The notes beneath the pieces were generated by a model. That model searched no databases. It was not told where the DNA came from and saw only the letters and a list, made by a program, of their open reading frames with translations. DNA of 64,000 nt from Ixodes scapularis (lineage: Eukaryota; Arthropoda; Arachnida; Ixodida; Ixodidae). Positions 46,101-52,839 of this stretch are shown piece after piece. Numbering within the stretch: position 1 is the first letter of the stretch; the number at the start of each line of letters is the position of its first letter. The DNA is taken from NCBI RefSeq assembly GCF_016920785.2, contig NW_024609884.1, positions 30,300,080-30,364,079 on the forward strand, read 5' to 3'. The position numbers were made by a program, and so were the translations under genes.

Positions 46101-48989
46101 TCGACATGTGGTTAGAAAGTCTGCATTAAAATGTAGCTATTGTCAGATGCACATTCACAAGATAGGTTTTATCAGTCTGGTCTTTAGGCATCCATGATCA
46201 CTGAGAAAGTGCTTGCATAATGGCACTTGAGGACAGGTATTCCATAACTGCAAGTTAAACTGTGTGGCAGATTTAAGGTATACTCTTTCAGGAAAGAGTA
46301 TGCCTTGTTTTGCTTCAGTAGAAAAGCTTTGTTATGAAACTTGTCAGAAGTGGCTGAGTGGGGAGTATGAGTGAAAAGGAGCATATACAGTTGAACCTTG
46401 TTATAACGAACTAGCATTGCGAGCAGAAATTTGTTTTCTATATACAATATTTGTTATAAAAGTGCACACAAAAATCAACGCAAACGCTCCAACAATCGAA
46501 ATCGTGCAAGAACGTGCTCAGCACTACGATATAAAAACGTGCTGTCGCGGACCTCGAGATCCTTACATGTCATTGAGCAGCATTAAAAAAATAGATTGGA
46601 ACATGACAATATTAATTTGCAACACGAGAAATGACGGTAGAGGCAAGGTTTAAGGCGCTTTCGGTCAATCTTGACGGTGTTGTTTGCATAGCACTCTTCG
46701 ATCTTCTCCCTTGCACTGAAGATGGTGCAAGCATCATGCTTGGTGCGAGCTCGAAGTTCACAGCGATGTCTTTTTTCTTTCGATTGCTGTCCCCCATCCT
46801 CAAAACCTTCACTTTTGTCTCCAGAGAGATGGCTTTCCCCTTCGTCGCCATTTGCAGCTCCGCTACGAGTGACGTTATTGGCGGTTGGCTTTAGTCTCCA
46901 CTGGTTCTTGATGCTGCGCAAAAGCCAGCAGCGGTGCCCCTGCCGTTATCCGCTCGGTTTGTAGGTGGTGTTACCTCCCGAAACGTGCATGTTTGCACAT
47001 CGGGCAATCTAAGCTTTCGGAATTTTTCGTTTTTAAATTACTTTTTGTATTTTTTCTACTTTTTGATAACTTTCATAGTATTTTTTGATGCAAGAAAAGC
47101 AGGAACTGCTTCGCTATAACCGGTAGCACAACAGATCTCACAGTTTCGGTTTCGTTATATAACTAGAACTCCCATCCAAATAAAGCGTGACCAACCAAAC
47201 TTCGGGATTAGTTTGCTATATTTGATATTTCGCTATATCAGTGTTCGTAATAAAGAGGTTCAACTGTATACCTACCGACTTGCATAATAGGCGCAGATTG
47301 CTTTTTCTGTCTCGGAAGAGTAAGTAGAGGTGCAACCTTTACACATTTAGATATGATCCTGTGATGCATGTGTAAATGGGTTTTCTGAGGGATGTGTTGC
47401 TCTTTGAACACATGCCTATGCACTGTAGAGGAGTACCAGTGCATGGGCATGTGTTATTTGCAAAAATGTTTTTACCTCTTTCTAATCAGCTTGCATTGCA
47501 GTCCAGTGGCGTAATTAGGGATGGTGGGTGGGAAAAGAGGGGAGCAGACCGGGCAGCGCTCTGGGGTGTGCAGCAGCTGGCGCGTGTCACGGATGGGGGG
47601 TGGGTGATCGCGGTTAACCACAAGATGCGGGGGTAGGTGCCGCCGCCGCTGACCGTAGTGACGCCACTGTTTTAGTCTTTTAACCTTTTTCCTTTTTGTG
47701 TTGTGCTAGCTCCTTTTGTTGAGAAAGTCTCCTAGTTTTTAGTTATATTGTGGTTGAGGTTCATGGAGCAGAATGTTAGTATGATTTTATTTTACATTTA
47801 AAATATTCTGCTAGTTGTGTGCTCACAAGTTAATATAAATGTGGAATCTTAATTCTTTTTTATGCAGAGAAAGGGTGTGGTATGTATTCATTCTGGACTT
47901 GCATAGTTACGTCCCTTTGTAGTGCATGGTGCTGTAGAGTTTTGATTGGCATTTGATGATGCAGTTGTTGGCTCTTGTCTATACTTGTATTCTTAAAGTT
48001 TTGATACTCTCACTTCTTTGTCTCTCCTATAGATAGTTTTGCACCTTTATAGAAAACATTGAATATGCCATCACAGATCATGTCCGGGCCCAGTTTGCTG
48101 ATTGCTGCAGCTATCTCACCTAGAGGCTAGTGGCTAATTTACCTGCGAGAGGTATTTTGAGGTCACGTGACCAGCTCCGTAAGGATAACGAACTTCAATT
48201 ATTTAAGTCGGATTCTGCATGCAGAAAAAGGGTGAAGAGGCTCCAAAGTAAGTGAAATGAACTGCATTCGTGTACTTTAGGAGGGCCATGTAGAATTACT
48301 TCTGGGAAGGTTGTGTTGAGCGAGAATTGAAGAAAACGACAGGCAGTGCTTACGTCTGATGAGTGGAATAGGGCGGAACGCTAGGCACTCTCTCCTTATG
48401 GGGCCAGTCACGTGACCTCCAATTCCCTCTTGCAGCTGTTTTACCCGCCGGTTCAAATACCTGCATTGATCAGCAAACTGGCCCATGGCTTATGGGATTG
48501 GGGTTTGGTTTTCTGCAAGGTGCACATTTAACACCTTGCCTAGTAAATACATCTTTGATAATCTATGGGACAATTAGATTGGCTTAAAGATATTATTTTA
48601 GTGAATAAAAAACAGATTTGAAAGATTACCCAAATCTGCATGCAAATGTTCAAACTCATGTTTTTTCCATTCAGAGAAAGGTCGCAGTATGTATCCACTT
48701 GGACTTACATATATATCTATAGTGCTCCTTTGTCATGCATTAATTTTAATGGATGCACAGATGCATACAAATGGTATTGCTTGGTCATGATGATTACATG
48801 ATTTCCATGCAGGATGAGGACCTCAAGAAAACTGTGGAAGATAGTGCCCAACTTCAGCGAGCGTACGAGCGCTACTTTGACTCGGTGCTCGTCAACAATA
48901 ACTTTGAAAAGACGTTTGAGCAACTCAAGGATGTTATTGATTCCCTGTCAACTGAACCGCAGTGGGTGCCCATCTCTTGGGTATATTGA
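18266..48989 (+). CDS. vari: Varicose/PALS2-type MAGUK scaffold protein, whole gene
   Basis: Coding exons: 18266-18269, 22745-22866, 25853-26005, 27300-27452, 28648-28723, 32275-32423, 40621-40752, 41201-41309, 41943-42008, 43640-43801, 45016-45218, 45527-45658, 45754-45825, 48813-48989. They sum to 1710 nt (569 residues plus stop), and all junctions are in frame. Domain order is L27N and L27C (about 1-110), PDZ (134-217), SH3 (221-290), a basic HOOK segment (300-325) and a guanylate-kinase-like domain (345-569). The ATP loop reads GAQGVGRRSL without the catalytic Lys, so it is a pseudokinase module as in other MAGUKs. The end EPQWVPISWVY and the overall order match vertebrate MPP2/MPP6; the Drosophila counterpart is Varicose. 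In that family the protein is cytoplasmic, binds Neurexin-type membrane proteins through PDZ and partner MAGUKs through L27, and is needed for septate junctions and tracheal tube form. Only the first exon is uncertain. Confidence 0.9.
19818..19933. repeat. 116 bp exact direct repeat, copy 1
   Basis: Runs from gctgtctttgttttccgag to gtgacactatagt and is identical to 20648-20763. Flanking sequences differ. Confidence 0.95.
20648..20763. repeat. 116 bp exact direct repeat, copy 2
   Basis: Identical to 19818-19933, lying 830 bp downstream in the same orientation. I see no TG...CA ends, no target duplication and no coding sequence between the copies. It could be a recent segmental copy, the ends of a small unknown element or an assembly effect. 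Confidence 0.95.
21108..21270. repeat. Dispersed repeat with 'aacaagccc…gtttgccca' core, copy 2
   Basis: Best-preserved copy of the family also seen at 14725-14885. It includes tatagaccgacacgctgttt, cacaccaggtgtgggc, ctgcgcatgcgcagt and cagcgccaccgcag. It starts and ends with tctatag/ctatac-like words. Confidence 0.7.
22745..22866 (+). CDS. vari: Exon 2: first L27 domain
   Basis: Acceptor TTTCTAG|CT, donor CAG|GTGGGT; phase 1 in, phase 0 out. Encodes residues 2-42, with DTDLIFLKGLMESP, the conserved second helix of the MPP2/6 L27N domain. L27 domains form heteromers with other MAGUK scaffolds. Confidence 0.92.
22867..25852 (+). other. vari: Intron 2
   Basis: 3.0 kb intron. It contains a degenerate copy of the dispersed repeat (23146-23222), a repeat at about 24120-24245 also found near 30430-30545 (words gatggaagtgctg, ctgctgcatgtagcgcc), and a repeat at about 25550-25660 also found near 31885-31995 (words ctgctccaaa, acaacattttgc). 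No additional exon is supported. Confidence 0.6.
25853..26005 (+). CDS. vari: Exon 3: second L27 domain, first part
   Basis: Acceptor TTTTAG|GTT, donor TCG|GTAAAG; phase 0 at both ends, 51 codons (residues 43-93). The ordered pieces VELLRDVCKSC and ELANILSDPHFS match the L27C region of MPP2/6 (ELxxILxxPHFQSLL). Confidence 0.92.
26006..27299 (+). other. vari: Intron 3, with nested foldback elements
   Basis: 1.3 kb intron. It holds the CACTCT MITE at 26348-26660 inserted in another palindrome (26317-26692) and a T-rich acceptor tract before 27300. Confidence 0.75.
26348..26660. mobile_element. CACTCT foldback MITE, subfamily A, TA-flanked
   Basis: A 313 bp complete inverted repeat with TA on both sides (26346-26347, 26661-26662). 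It sits exactly at the dyad centre of an outer palindrome: gatctgttcagttg…gtcccag on the left and ctgggac…caactgaacagatc on the right. Confidence 0.9.
27300..27452 (+). CDS. vari: Exon 4: end of L27C, linker, start of PDZ
   Basis: Acceptor TTTGTCAG|GCT. Residues 94-144: ALLNAHDSVATKSYEPPEP, then a Pro-rich linker and RMVGIRKNEDEPL. The frame can only join exon 5 if the donor is GC: CTG|GCAAGT. The usual GT two codons on (A|GTAGCT) puts exon 5 in the wrong frame. Confidence 0.9.
27453..28647 (+). other. vari: Intron 4, a GC-AG intron
   Basis: Donor GCAAGT, acceptor TTTCAG. It contains a TTAA-flanked DNA element at 27798-28582. Confidence 0.8.
27798..28582. mobile_element. TTAA-flanked non-autonomous DNA element
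   Basis: Terminal inverted repeats AGGAGCTGTGCAACAATT and its complement (aatcgttgcacagctcct, one mismatch), each bordered by TTAA (27794-27797, 28583-28586). TTAA duplication is typical of piggyBac and Kolobok elements. The 785 bp interior has no transposase. Confidence 0.8.
28648..28723 (+). CDS. vari: Exon 5: PDZ core
   Basis: Acceptor TTTCAG|GGA, donor CAAG|GTAAAT; phase 0 in, phase 1 out. Encodes GITVRVEDDNLLIARILAGG and IIDRQ, the carboxylate-binding strand and following strands of the PDZ domain. Confidence 0.95.
28724..32274 (+). other. vari: Intron 5
   Basis: 3.55 kb intron with a TA-flanked MITE at 28837-29149 and copies of the two short repeats noted in intron 2 (about 30430-30545 and 31885-31995). 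The rest is AT-rich with no supported exon. Confidence 0.6.
28837..29149. mobile_element. TA-flanked MITE with CCATATTTACTCGAG ends, copy 1
   Basis: Terminal inverted repeats of about 35 bp (CCATATTTTACTCGAGTAAT on the left, complement on the right), TA on both sides. A second copy of the same family lies at 43152-43460 with the same ends and TA flanks. TA duplication suggests mobilisation by a Tc1/mariner-type transposase. Confidence 0.87.
32275..32423 (+). CDS. vari: Exon 6: second half of PDZ
   Basis: Acceptor ATACAG|GCT, donor CAG|GTGTGG; phase 1 in, phase 0 out. Encodes LLHIGDTIMEVNGTPVHTPE and then the last PDZ helix and strand, ending SVTFKILPSY. Confidence 0.95.
32424..33904 (+). other. 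vari: Intron 6, first part
   Basis: Start of an 8.2 kb intron (32424-40620). Includes a foldback repeat at about 32817-33229 and AT-rich sequence with no supported exon. Confidence 0.6.
32817..33229. repeat. Palindromic element with AGCCCCTGAAAA ends
   Basis: Left end aagcccctgaaaaaaa and right end ttttcaggggtt are complementary, and a second inner pair (gacatgcgtgtc, acacgcgtgtcc) is also present. It is a probable MITE; the target duplication is not clear. Confidence 0.5.
33905..37129 (-). pseudogene. Mutator-like transposase relic, interrupted
   Basis: Read on the - strand. 36840-36615 gives a zinc-ribbon region (CGKCRMATVELSKC…LVLTCSSCDF). 35490-35020 gives ALANFCATLNLSHRGLQHKT, then after a frame change AACQ-type helix and FHGTWNTRGHNRNIAVG. 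34770-34494 gives LRYTTILSDGDSRTFHAL followed by KKDCLNHVHKRMRAALR. 34150-33905 gives the basic C-terminus. The order GTW-xRGH, then GDGDS, then KxDCxxHxxKRM is that of the metazoan Mutator-like transposase domain family. Frameshifts, stops and a Penelope-like insertion at 35510-36410 make it inactive. The N-terminal part up to 37129 is weakly supported. Confidence 0.78.
35510..36410 (+). mobile_element. 5'-truncated Penelope-like element with GIY-YIG endonuclease
   Basis: The + strand frame from about 35521 to the stop at 36405 is broken by one TGA at 35623. The upstream part (EGVLQFLDLSLSL…SKKGLLHYTSSHSKVVKRG) is the end of the reverse transcriptase. The downstream part has VYSIPLSCGRSYVGQTGR and CINDRLREH, the GIY and YIG motifs with their following Arg and Glu-His, then Cys/His pairs (HLPLHCQACKC). 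Length shows that most of the reverse transcriptase is missing. It lies inside the Mutator-like relic in opposite orientation, so it arrived later. The element encodes a retrotransposon enzyme, not a host gene. Confidence 0.87.
37155..37877. mobile_element. TTAA-flanked element with GGGGGACACCA ends
   Basis: Starts GGGGGACACCAC after TTAA at 37151-37154 and ends with TGGTGTCCCCCC before TTAA at 37878-37881. The interior of about 720 bp is AT-rich and has no gene. Ends and TTAA duplication are of the piggyBac/Kolobok kind; its ends differ from those of the element at 27798. Confidence 0.8.
37882..39410 (+). other. vari: Intron 6, middle part
   Basis: No exon, no domain. A slightly GC-richer patch at 38140-38400 shows no recognisable content. 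Confidence 0.45.
39411..40085. repeat. Foldback element with ~280 bp arms
   Basis: The + strand from 39411 and the - strand from 40085 encode similar peptides (CPCTTCIVASLCPAGTIFWE against CPCTTCVVGSPCPAETNFWE) and continue in parallel to the words catgctaccca and gataacc. The arms are therefore diverged inverted copies of one sequence, about three quarters identical, around a spacer at about 39700-39790. Because both arms keep the same peptide readable, they may come from a coding sequence I cannot name. Confidence 0.7.
40086..40620 (+). other. vari: Intron 6, last part
   Basis: Pyrimidine-rich run into the acceptor tgctttgcag at 40620. The hydrophobic open frame at 40348-40536 is not supported. 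Confidence 0.5.
40621..40752 (+). CDS. vari: Exon 7: SH3 domain, first part
   Basis: Acceptor TTTGCAG|TGC, donor CAG|GTATGA; phase 0 at both ends. Residues 220-263 include ALYSYDPSKDSLLPCKE and end with EDPNWWQ, the SH3 ALYDY-type start and the tandem Trp of the binding groove, typical of MAGUK SH3 domains. Confidence 0.96.
40753..41200 (+). other. vari: Intron 7
   Basis: 448 bp intron, GT-AG. I see nothing else in it. Confidence 0.8.
41201..41309 (+). CDS. vari: Exon 8: end of SH3 and start of HOOK
   Basis: Acceptor TTGCAG|GCA, donor ACAA|GTAGGC; phase 1 out. Encodes ARRVSLSGPAGLIPSQELEE and then RRRAFVRPEFDYATKT. AGLIPSQ is the last SH3 strand. Confidence 0.95.
41310..41942 (+). other. 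vari: Intron 8
   Basis: 633 bp, GT-AG. I see nothing else in it. Confidence 0.7.
41943..42008 (+). CDS. vari: Exon 9: basic HOOK segment
   Basis: Acceptor TTTTTTAG|AAA, donor GCTG|GTGAGC; phase 1 at both ends. Encodes MCGTKITKKKRKTMYESKAS. The Lys/Arg cluster corresponds to the HOOK region (KKKKKMMYLTT-like in vertebrates) that binds 4.1-type or calmodulin-type partners in the family. Sixty-six bases, so it could be skipped in frame. Confidence 0.92.
42188..43146. mobile_element. TA-flanked element with CAGTCGCCGACC-type ends
   Basis: Left end CGGTCACCGACCGATTTGTC, right end complement of CAGTCGCCGACCAATC, TA on both sides (42186-42187, 43147-43148). Such ends with TA duplication fit Tigger/pogo-like non-autonomous elements. 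No transposase inside. Confidence 0.7.
43152..43460. mobile_element. TA-flanked MITE with CCATATTTACTCGAG ends, copy 2
   Basis: Same family and similar length as 28837-29149 (about 310 bp). TA at 43150-43151 and 43461-43462. Only three bases separate it from the TA of the preceding element. Confidence 0.87.
43640..43801 (+). CDS. vari: Exon 10: linker and nucleotide-loop region of GUK
   Basis: Acceptor TTCTTTAG|AGT, donor CAC|GTACGT; phase 1 at both ends. Encodes EEVARMPPFERKTLVLVGAQ and GVGRRSLKSKLISYDP. The P-loop lacks the Lys that real guanylate kinases use. Confidence 0.96.
43802..45015 (+). other. vari: Intron 10
   Basis: 1.2 kb intron. I see no supported feature; short open frames only. 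Confidence 0.6.
45016..45218 (+). CDS. vari: Exon 11: GUK lid and GMP-binding region
   Basis: Acceptor GTGCAG|ATA, donor CAG|GTGGGT; phase 1 in, phase 0 out. Starts HTSRPIRETETDGKVYYFVS, continues with EVMEADIADNKYLEWGEHGG and ends CVVDCSPQ. The HTSR and Y-F-V-S-R motifs are the conserved GMP-side elements of the fold. Confidence 0.96.
45219..45526 (+). other. vari: Intron 11
   Basis: 308 bp, GT-AG, acceptor with a T-rich tract. I see nothing else. Confidence 0.8.
45527..45658 (+). CDS. vari: Exon 12: GUK C-terminal half, first part
   Basis: Acceptor TTTCAG|TAT, donor ACG|GTAAGA; phase 0 at both ends. Encodes YLKVLNTPEFMPYVVFVAAP followed by QVEQLRQMHEYG and ends SSRNLT. Confidence 0.96.
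45754..45825 (+). CDS. vari: Exon 13: 24-residue insert in GUK, possible cassette
   Basis: Acceptor ATCCCAG|TTT, donor GAG|GTGAGT; 72 nt, phase 0 at both ends, so it can be skipped without shifting the frame. Encodes FDRAMSRHGSRRARTLESLA and then SLQE. Vertebrate MPP2/6 pass directly from the preceding to the following segment, so this piece is an insert relative to them. The RRARTLES stretch looks like a site for a basic-directed kinase. Confidence 0.88.
46388..47266 (-). mobile_element. Tigger/pogo element, internally deleted
   Basis: Terminal inverted repeats CAGTTGAACCTTGTTATAAC and its complement at the right end (…gaggttcaactg), with TA on both sides (46386-46387, 47267-47268). On the - strand 46851-46620 encodes KGKAISLETKVKVLRMGDSN and then KKKDIAVNFELAPS; a frame change follows, and ARE KIEECYANN-type sequence continues. 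That is the N-terminal CENP-B-like helix-turn-helix of pogo transposases. The DDE part is missing. Confidence 0.87.
47504..47667. mobile_element. MITE with CAGTGGCGTA ends
   Basis: Starts CAGTGGCGTAATTAGG and ends GTGACGCCACTG. Purine-rich interior. The same end type appears at 49043 and 56041. Confidence 0.65.
48813..48989 (+). CDS. vari: Exon 14: C-terminal end of GUK and stop
   Basis: Acceptor CATGCAG|GAT. Starts DEDLKKTVEDSAQLQRAYER, continues with YFDSVLVNNNFEKTFEQLKD and ends STEPQWVPISWVY before TGA at 48987-48989. The end agrees closely with vertebrate MPP2 and MPP6. Confidence 0.97.
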   Translation, partial: DEDLKKTVEDSAQLQRAYERYFDSVLVNNNFEKTFEQLKDVIDSLSTEPQWVPISWVY

Positions 48990-49994
48990 ACCATATCGTT
49001 GGGTTGCATATTTACTGATTTCAGATTCCACAGATGTCTTGCCAGGCACGTAGCCAGGATTTTGATTCGGGGGGGTCATGCCCATGACAAAATGCAGTAT
49101 GAGGGGAGGGGGAGAGGAGGCCCCAGCAAAATGGAAGATTTTGGGGGAAGGGGGGGGGGGGGGGGGCATGGGTTCCCCCTGGATACGTGCCTGTGTCTTG
49201 CCTATGGCCTTGTGGACCAGAAACTCATTTGTACTTGATATGACACACATGTTGTTTGGCTGTTTAAACATTAGCATGCTTCTATTTTCTACAAGTGCTA
49301 TTGCACAATGTTTAGTGATGCCAGTATGAAGAGTAATATAAGTTTTTTTTAGAGAGCACACCTTTGACTGTTAAAAATTTCAGAACTGAGACTTGCTGTC
49401 TTTTGGTCTACAGCTGGAAGGAAAATTATGAGTAGCTGTGTTGAAATGTGACTGATGCAACTTAGATTTGTTACACATCTGTCATTGTGTTTTTAGTTTC
49501 AAGGTAGAAGTGCTGATGCTGGATACAGCTTTTAGTTTGTTATTTCTTCATATATTTCATTGACCTAACTTGAGTTGCCCATACACCACAATGCTTTTGC
49601 AAAGTTTGTATATTGTGTGTGTGACAAGCACTGACTGTTTGCTCACAATATCTCATAGGGACCGGTGATTCCAGTTGTATATTATGGGTCTATATGTTTT
49701 GAATCTCATATAATTGTACAAATCCTGTAGCTGTGAGTTGATTGTTACTTTAGCTTTCTTGAGATATGCTTGTGTTGTCTCATTGTCAAATCTATGCCAG
49801 AGGTAATGTGTTAAGAAGCAGTTAGTAAATATTTTATCCTGAAAAGGTTTTGCTAAGGTTCAGTATTTTTTTTTTCTCTCTATCCTGTGGTGCAGCTTTA
49901 CTTTTTAAGGGAGTGGATAACTGGAAATGTTCATACTTTGTACACATAGATAATAGAATTGCTATATTATGTGGAATCTGCCCCACAGAATAAA
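48990..49994 (+). other. vari: 3' UTR with candidate poly(A) signal
   Basis: The first canonical AATAAA after the stop that I see is at 49989-49994, about 1 kb downstream. The UTR would include a CAGTGGCGTA-type repeat at about 49043-49185 with a long G run. The true end may differ. Confidence 0.45.
49043..49185. repeat. Partial CAGTGGCGTA-type repeat
   Basis: Begins caggcacgtagccaggattt, followed by purine-rich sequence and a run of about 18 G at 49151-49166. No complementary right end. Confidence 0.55.
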
Positions 49995-51700
49995 ATTAAA
50001 GAGTACTTAGAGGCGCTCTTTCTACAAAAGTTTTTAAATCAAAACCATAATAGTGCCGCAGCTCAAGCACATAGAAGCGTTGTGACTTTCCAGAAGAGTT
50101 TTTAAACAAACATTGTCGTAGGGCTACAACTTGGGCACATGAGTAGACAAAACCTGTGCTCTTTTTAATCCAGAGTTGGTGCACCCAGTATTTTAATTGT
50201 GTGAACTTGTGCAGATACCTGGCAGTGTTTTCCTCATCTGTGTACTTCTTATGTTTGAAATCTTGTACTGTGGAAAAATTGTTTCCTACGTAAAAGGCCA
50301 ACATGCCTTCTGTAACAATTTTTTGGTGACCCTGTTTCAGAGCAGTAAAAAAAATATTGTTCTGTCACTAACAGGGGCATATCATGTGCCAATGGCTCTA
50401 CTGGGCTTGGCACATTTGCTCTGACCTCACTATACATGATCCTATCATACAGAAATAGGAACGTTTGATTCAATCAATCTTCAAGACGGCAGCCCTTTGA
50501 ATGTAAATTCTTGTTGTCGACCAGGGAATGACTGTCCATAGCATGCATAGGAATACTTAGACTGGGTGCATGTATGTATACATCCCAACCACCTTGTAAA
50601 AACGGTTTTGCTAAGCATTTAATTTTATTGTGGTATGGATCACATTTCACTGTTAGGTGTGGGGAAAACTGAATCATGCACTGAAAGAAGTACTATATGT
50701 AACTCACTGGAGGTTAATGACGTTCAGAGCACAGATCAAATGTTTCGGAGTGTAGAGATGTATTGTAACTTTTATTTTTCTATACATGGATATAATCATT
50801 TTGCACAATCTATCTGCTTTTGGTGCAGCAGCAACAATATATTATTTTGAAGTAAGTGCTCAGGTATGTAGCAGTCGTATAATATTGTACTAATAAGAGA
50901 TGCATATTCTTAGATATGTCTCATTTGATATGCAAGGATGTAAACCAATTTTAGAGATACATACTCGAAAAGGTGCTTGATCTTGATGTCAAGAATAGTT
51001 CGGTATAGCATACATTACATCAGCTTGTTAAGTTGAGCTCTGCTGTTGTCACCTCCATGCCTTGCTGTTAAAACCTTTTTGCACGTTTGTTGACTTGGAT
51101 TTAATGAAAGGTATCAAGTGTGTGTAATCAATTAACAAATGTTGCTCATATCATTCTCATATTGCCTTGCCCAAGCAGTTATTCAAGTGTCATCTTGGGC
51201 AACATTCCAATATTCATTAGCATATCTGCTGATAATGTGCCATGTCAATATTTTGGAATGACTGATGCAAAATTTTTTTGCGGTTTGATTTGTTATCAAA
51301 ATTGTTTCGAGGCCATAGCACAAATCTGTTGCCTTCAAAACTCGGGGCTTTCTCACAATATTTGTTATCCTTGCATCCCCCCATATGCAGCAGAGTTCTG
51401 CCGTTAGGACTGTCCTCATTAAATAAGTTATGGCAAACATGCTTAAAAAATTGTGATTTAGTGAAGTGAAATCGTGTACACATACCAGGACCAGTTTTAG
51501 AAATATTGAACCTGATCTTGCATTGTGTTCCCAGGTGCACTTTTTATAGATATTGTTTTAATTTCTTAAGGCTACATTTTTCTTTGTTGTGCTAGTTCCT
51601 TCCAGTGGAGTGTTCGCGGTTTTAGTTATAGTCCATCGACGTTTGTTTCCCCACCTTGGAAGTGCTAAAAGATGAAGCTTCGGAATTGGTAAAATCTGCC
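49995..51700. other. 3' flank, no gene seen
   Basis: AT-rich sequence. Short open frames on both strands without domains or splice structure. Confidence 0.5.
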
Positions 51701-51726
51701 GGCAGTTTTTGAAGTGGTCGGCATTC

Positions 51727-52003
51727 AGTTGGTCGAACGACGTTTTAGCGAACGCCGACTTTTCATCGAAAGACACTTTAGCGAATGGTCGCCCGCCGCG
51801 AAGCGGTGTTCACGGGTGGGCCAGGAGGGTTATTAGTTTTGTAATGAGCCGCCGCATACTGTCGCCGCAAAGTGGCGTGAACGCAGGCACGGGGGGGAGG
51901 AGGAGGAGGAGGGGAGAGAGAGGAGGGAGGGAGTAACGCGTTTTAGTTATTTACTAAAATAGAGATCCGCTCAAATGACCGCTGTTCGCTAAAACGTCAT
52001 TCG
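51727..52003. repeat. Inverted repeat with 'gacgttttagcgaac' ends
   Basis: gaacgacgttttagcgaac at 51733 and gttcgctaaaacgtcattcgc at about 51984 are complementary. Between them is CpG-rich sequence with a GGA repeat at about 51897-51930. Probable MITE. Confidence 0.5.
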
Positions 52004-52772
52004 CTCATGTGATATGGACTCGATCTCATGCATGATTTTGCCTAGCATTCTCGCATTGTGTGATCACTTGAGGGTTTAGCATCCCACAAAATAGCACTCG
52101 AGCGATAACTCGGAGCACAACTTCTGGCTGATTGCAATATCGGAGGTCGTCCATTTTTGATAGCGATCCTGAGCAGAGAGAGTCCTGAGGCACCTTCACT
52201 TGTACACCCCGATCGCCTCCAGGCCCATCCGTCCATAAGATTTATATTCCTTGCTTATGAATAAAATGTTTTGTTACGTTCACTTAGCCGTCTATGTTCC
52301 TTAACCGGCCTTTAATCGATCCCTTTTCAGGTTGCTCGAACGCGTAGCTCTTGCCATAGCGGTTCAATGGCACATGATTTTCAGCATCGTAAAGAATGGC
52401 GCTGAGCAGCTCTTTCATGTGGCCGTCTCTTAAACTCGCCGTTGCACTTCAACCGATCATATAATCCTTGTAGATTTTTTTTTTTTTTGAGGCAGATGAA
52501 TCAATTGAGGCGGTATGCAAGCGTTTTGCCACTTCTCATTGAGGACAGCAGTTATGCAAAAACCGAAATTCACGCCAAACGTACAAGTGACCAAAAAAAA
52601 AAAAAAAAAAAAAAGCAAAACTTTTGAGTTTGTTTTTTACCATTGGCCTACTCTGACGGGGAGCTAGATCGCTACTTGCTGTGTCTTTCTAACCGTTTCT
52701 CGATTCTTCCTAAGGTAGCGTTACAGGTGGAAGGTAACGTCCACCGGTAGCTTGATCAGTGTTGCCGGATCT
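52004..52772. other. Non-coding stretch
   Basis: No supported gene. Poly-T at about 52478-52489 and poly-A at about 52594-52614. Confidence 0.5.
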
Positions 52773-52773
52773 C

Positions 52774-52839
52774 GAATTCCGCGATAGTACAGTGTACTAG
52801 AATACTGAATTCCGCGATAGTACAGTGTACTAGAATACT
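52774..52839. repeat. 33 bp tandem duplication
   Basis: gaattccgcgatagtacag… occurs twice head to tail with a period of 33. The second unit runs into the 37 bp inverted repeat described next. Confidence 0.9.

Larger units (their letters stand above)
45826..48812 (+). other. vari: Intron 13
   Basis: 3.0 kb intron with a Tigger/pogo remnant (46388-47266) and a CAGTGGCGTA-type element (47504-47667). The rest is AT-rich without supported exons. Confidence 0.65.

Noticed and set aside
47376..47636. Small protein from the + strand frame
   Set aside because: It overlaps the CAGTGGCGTA MITE and has no domain.
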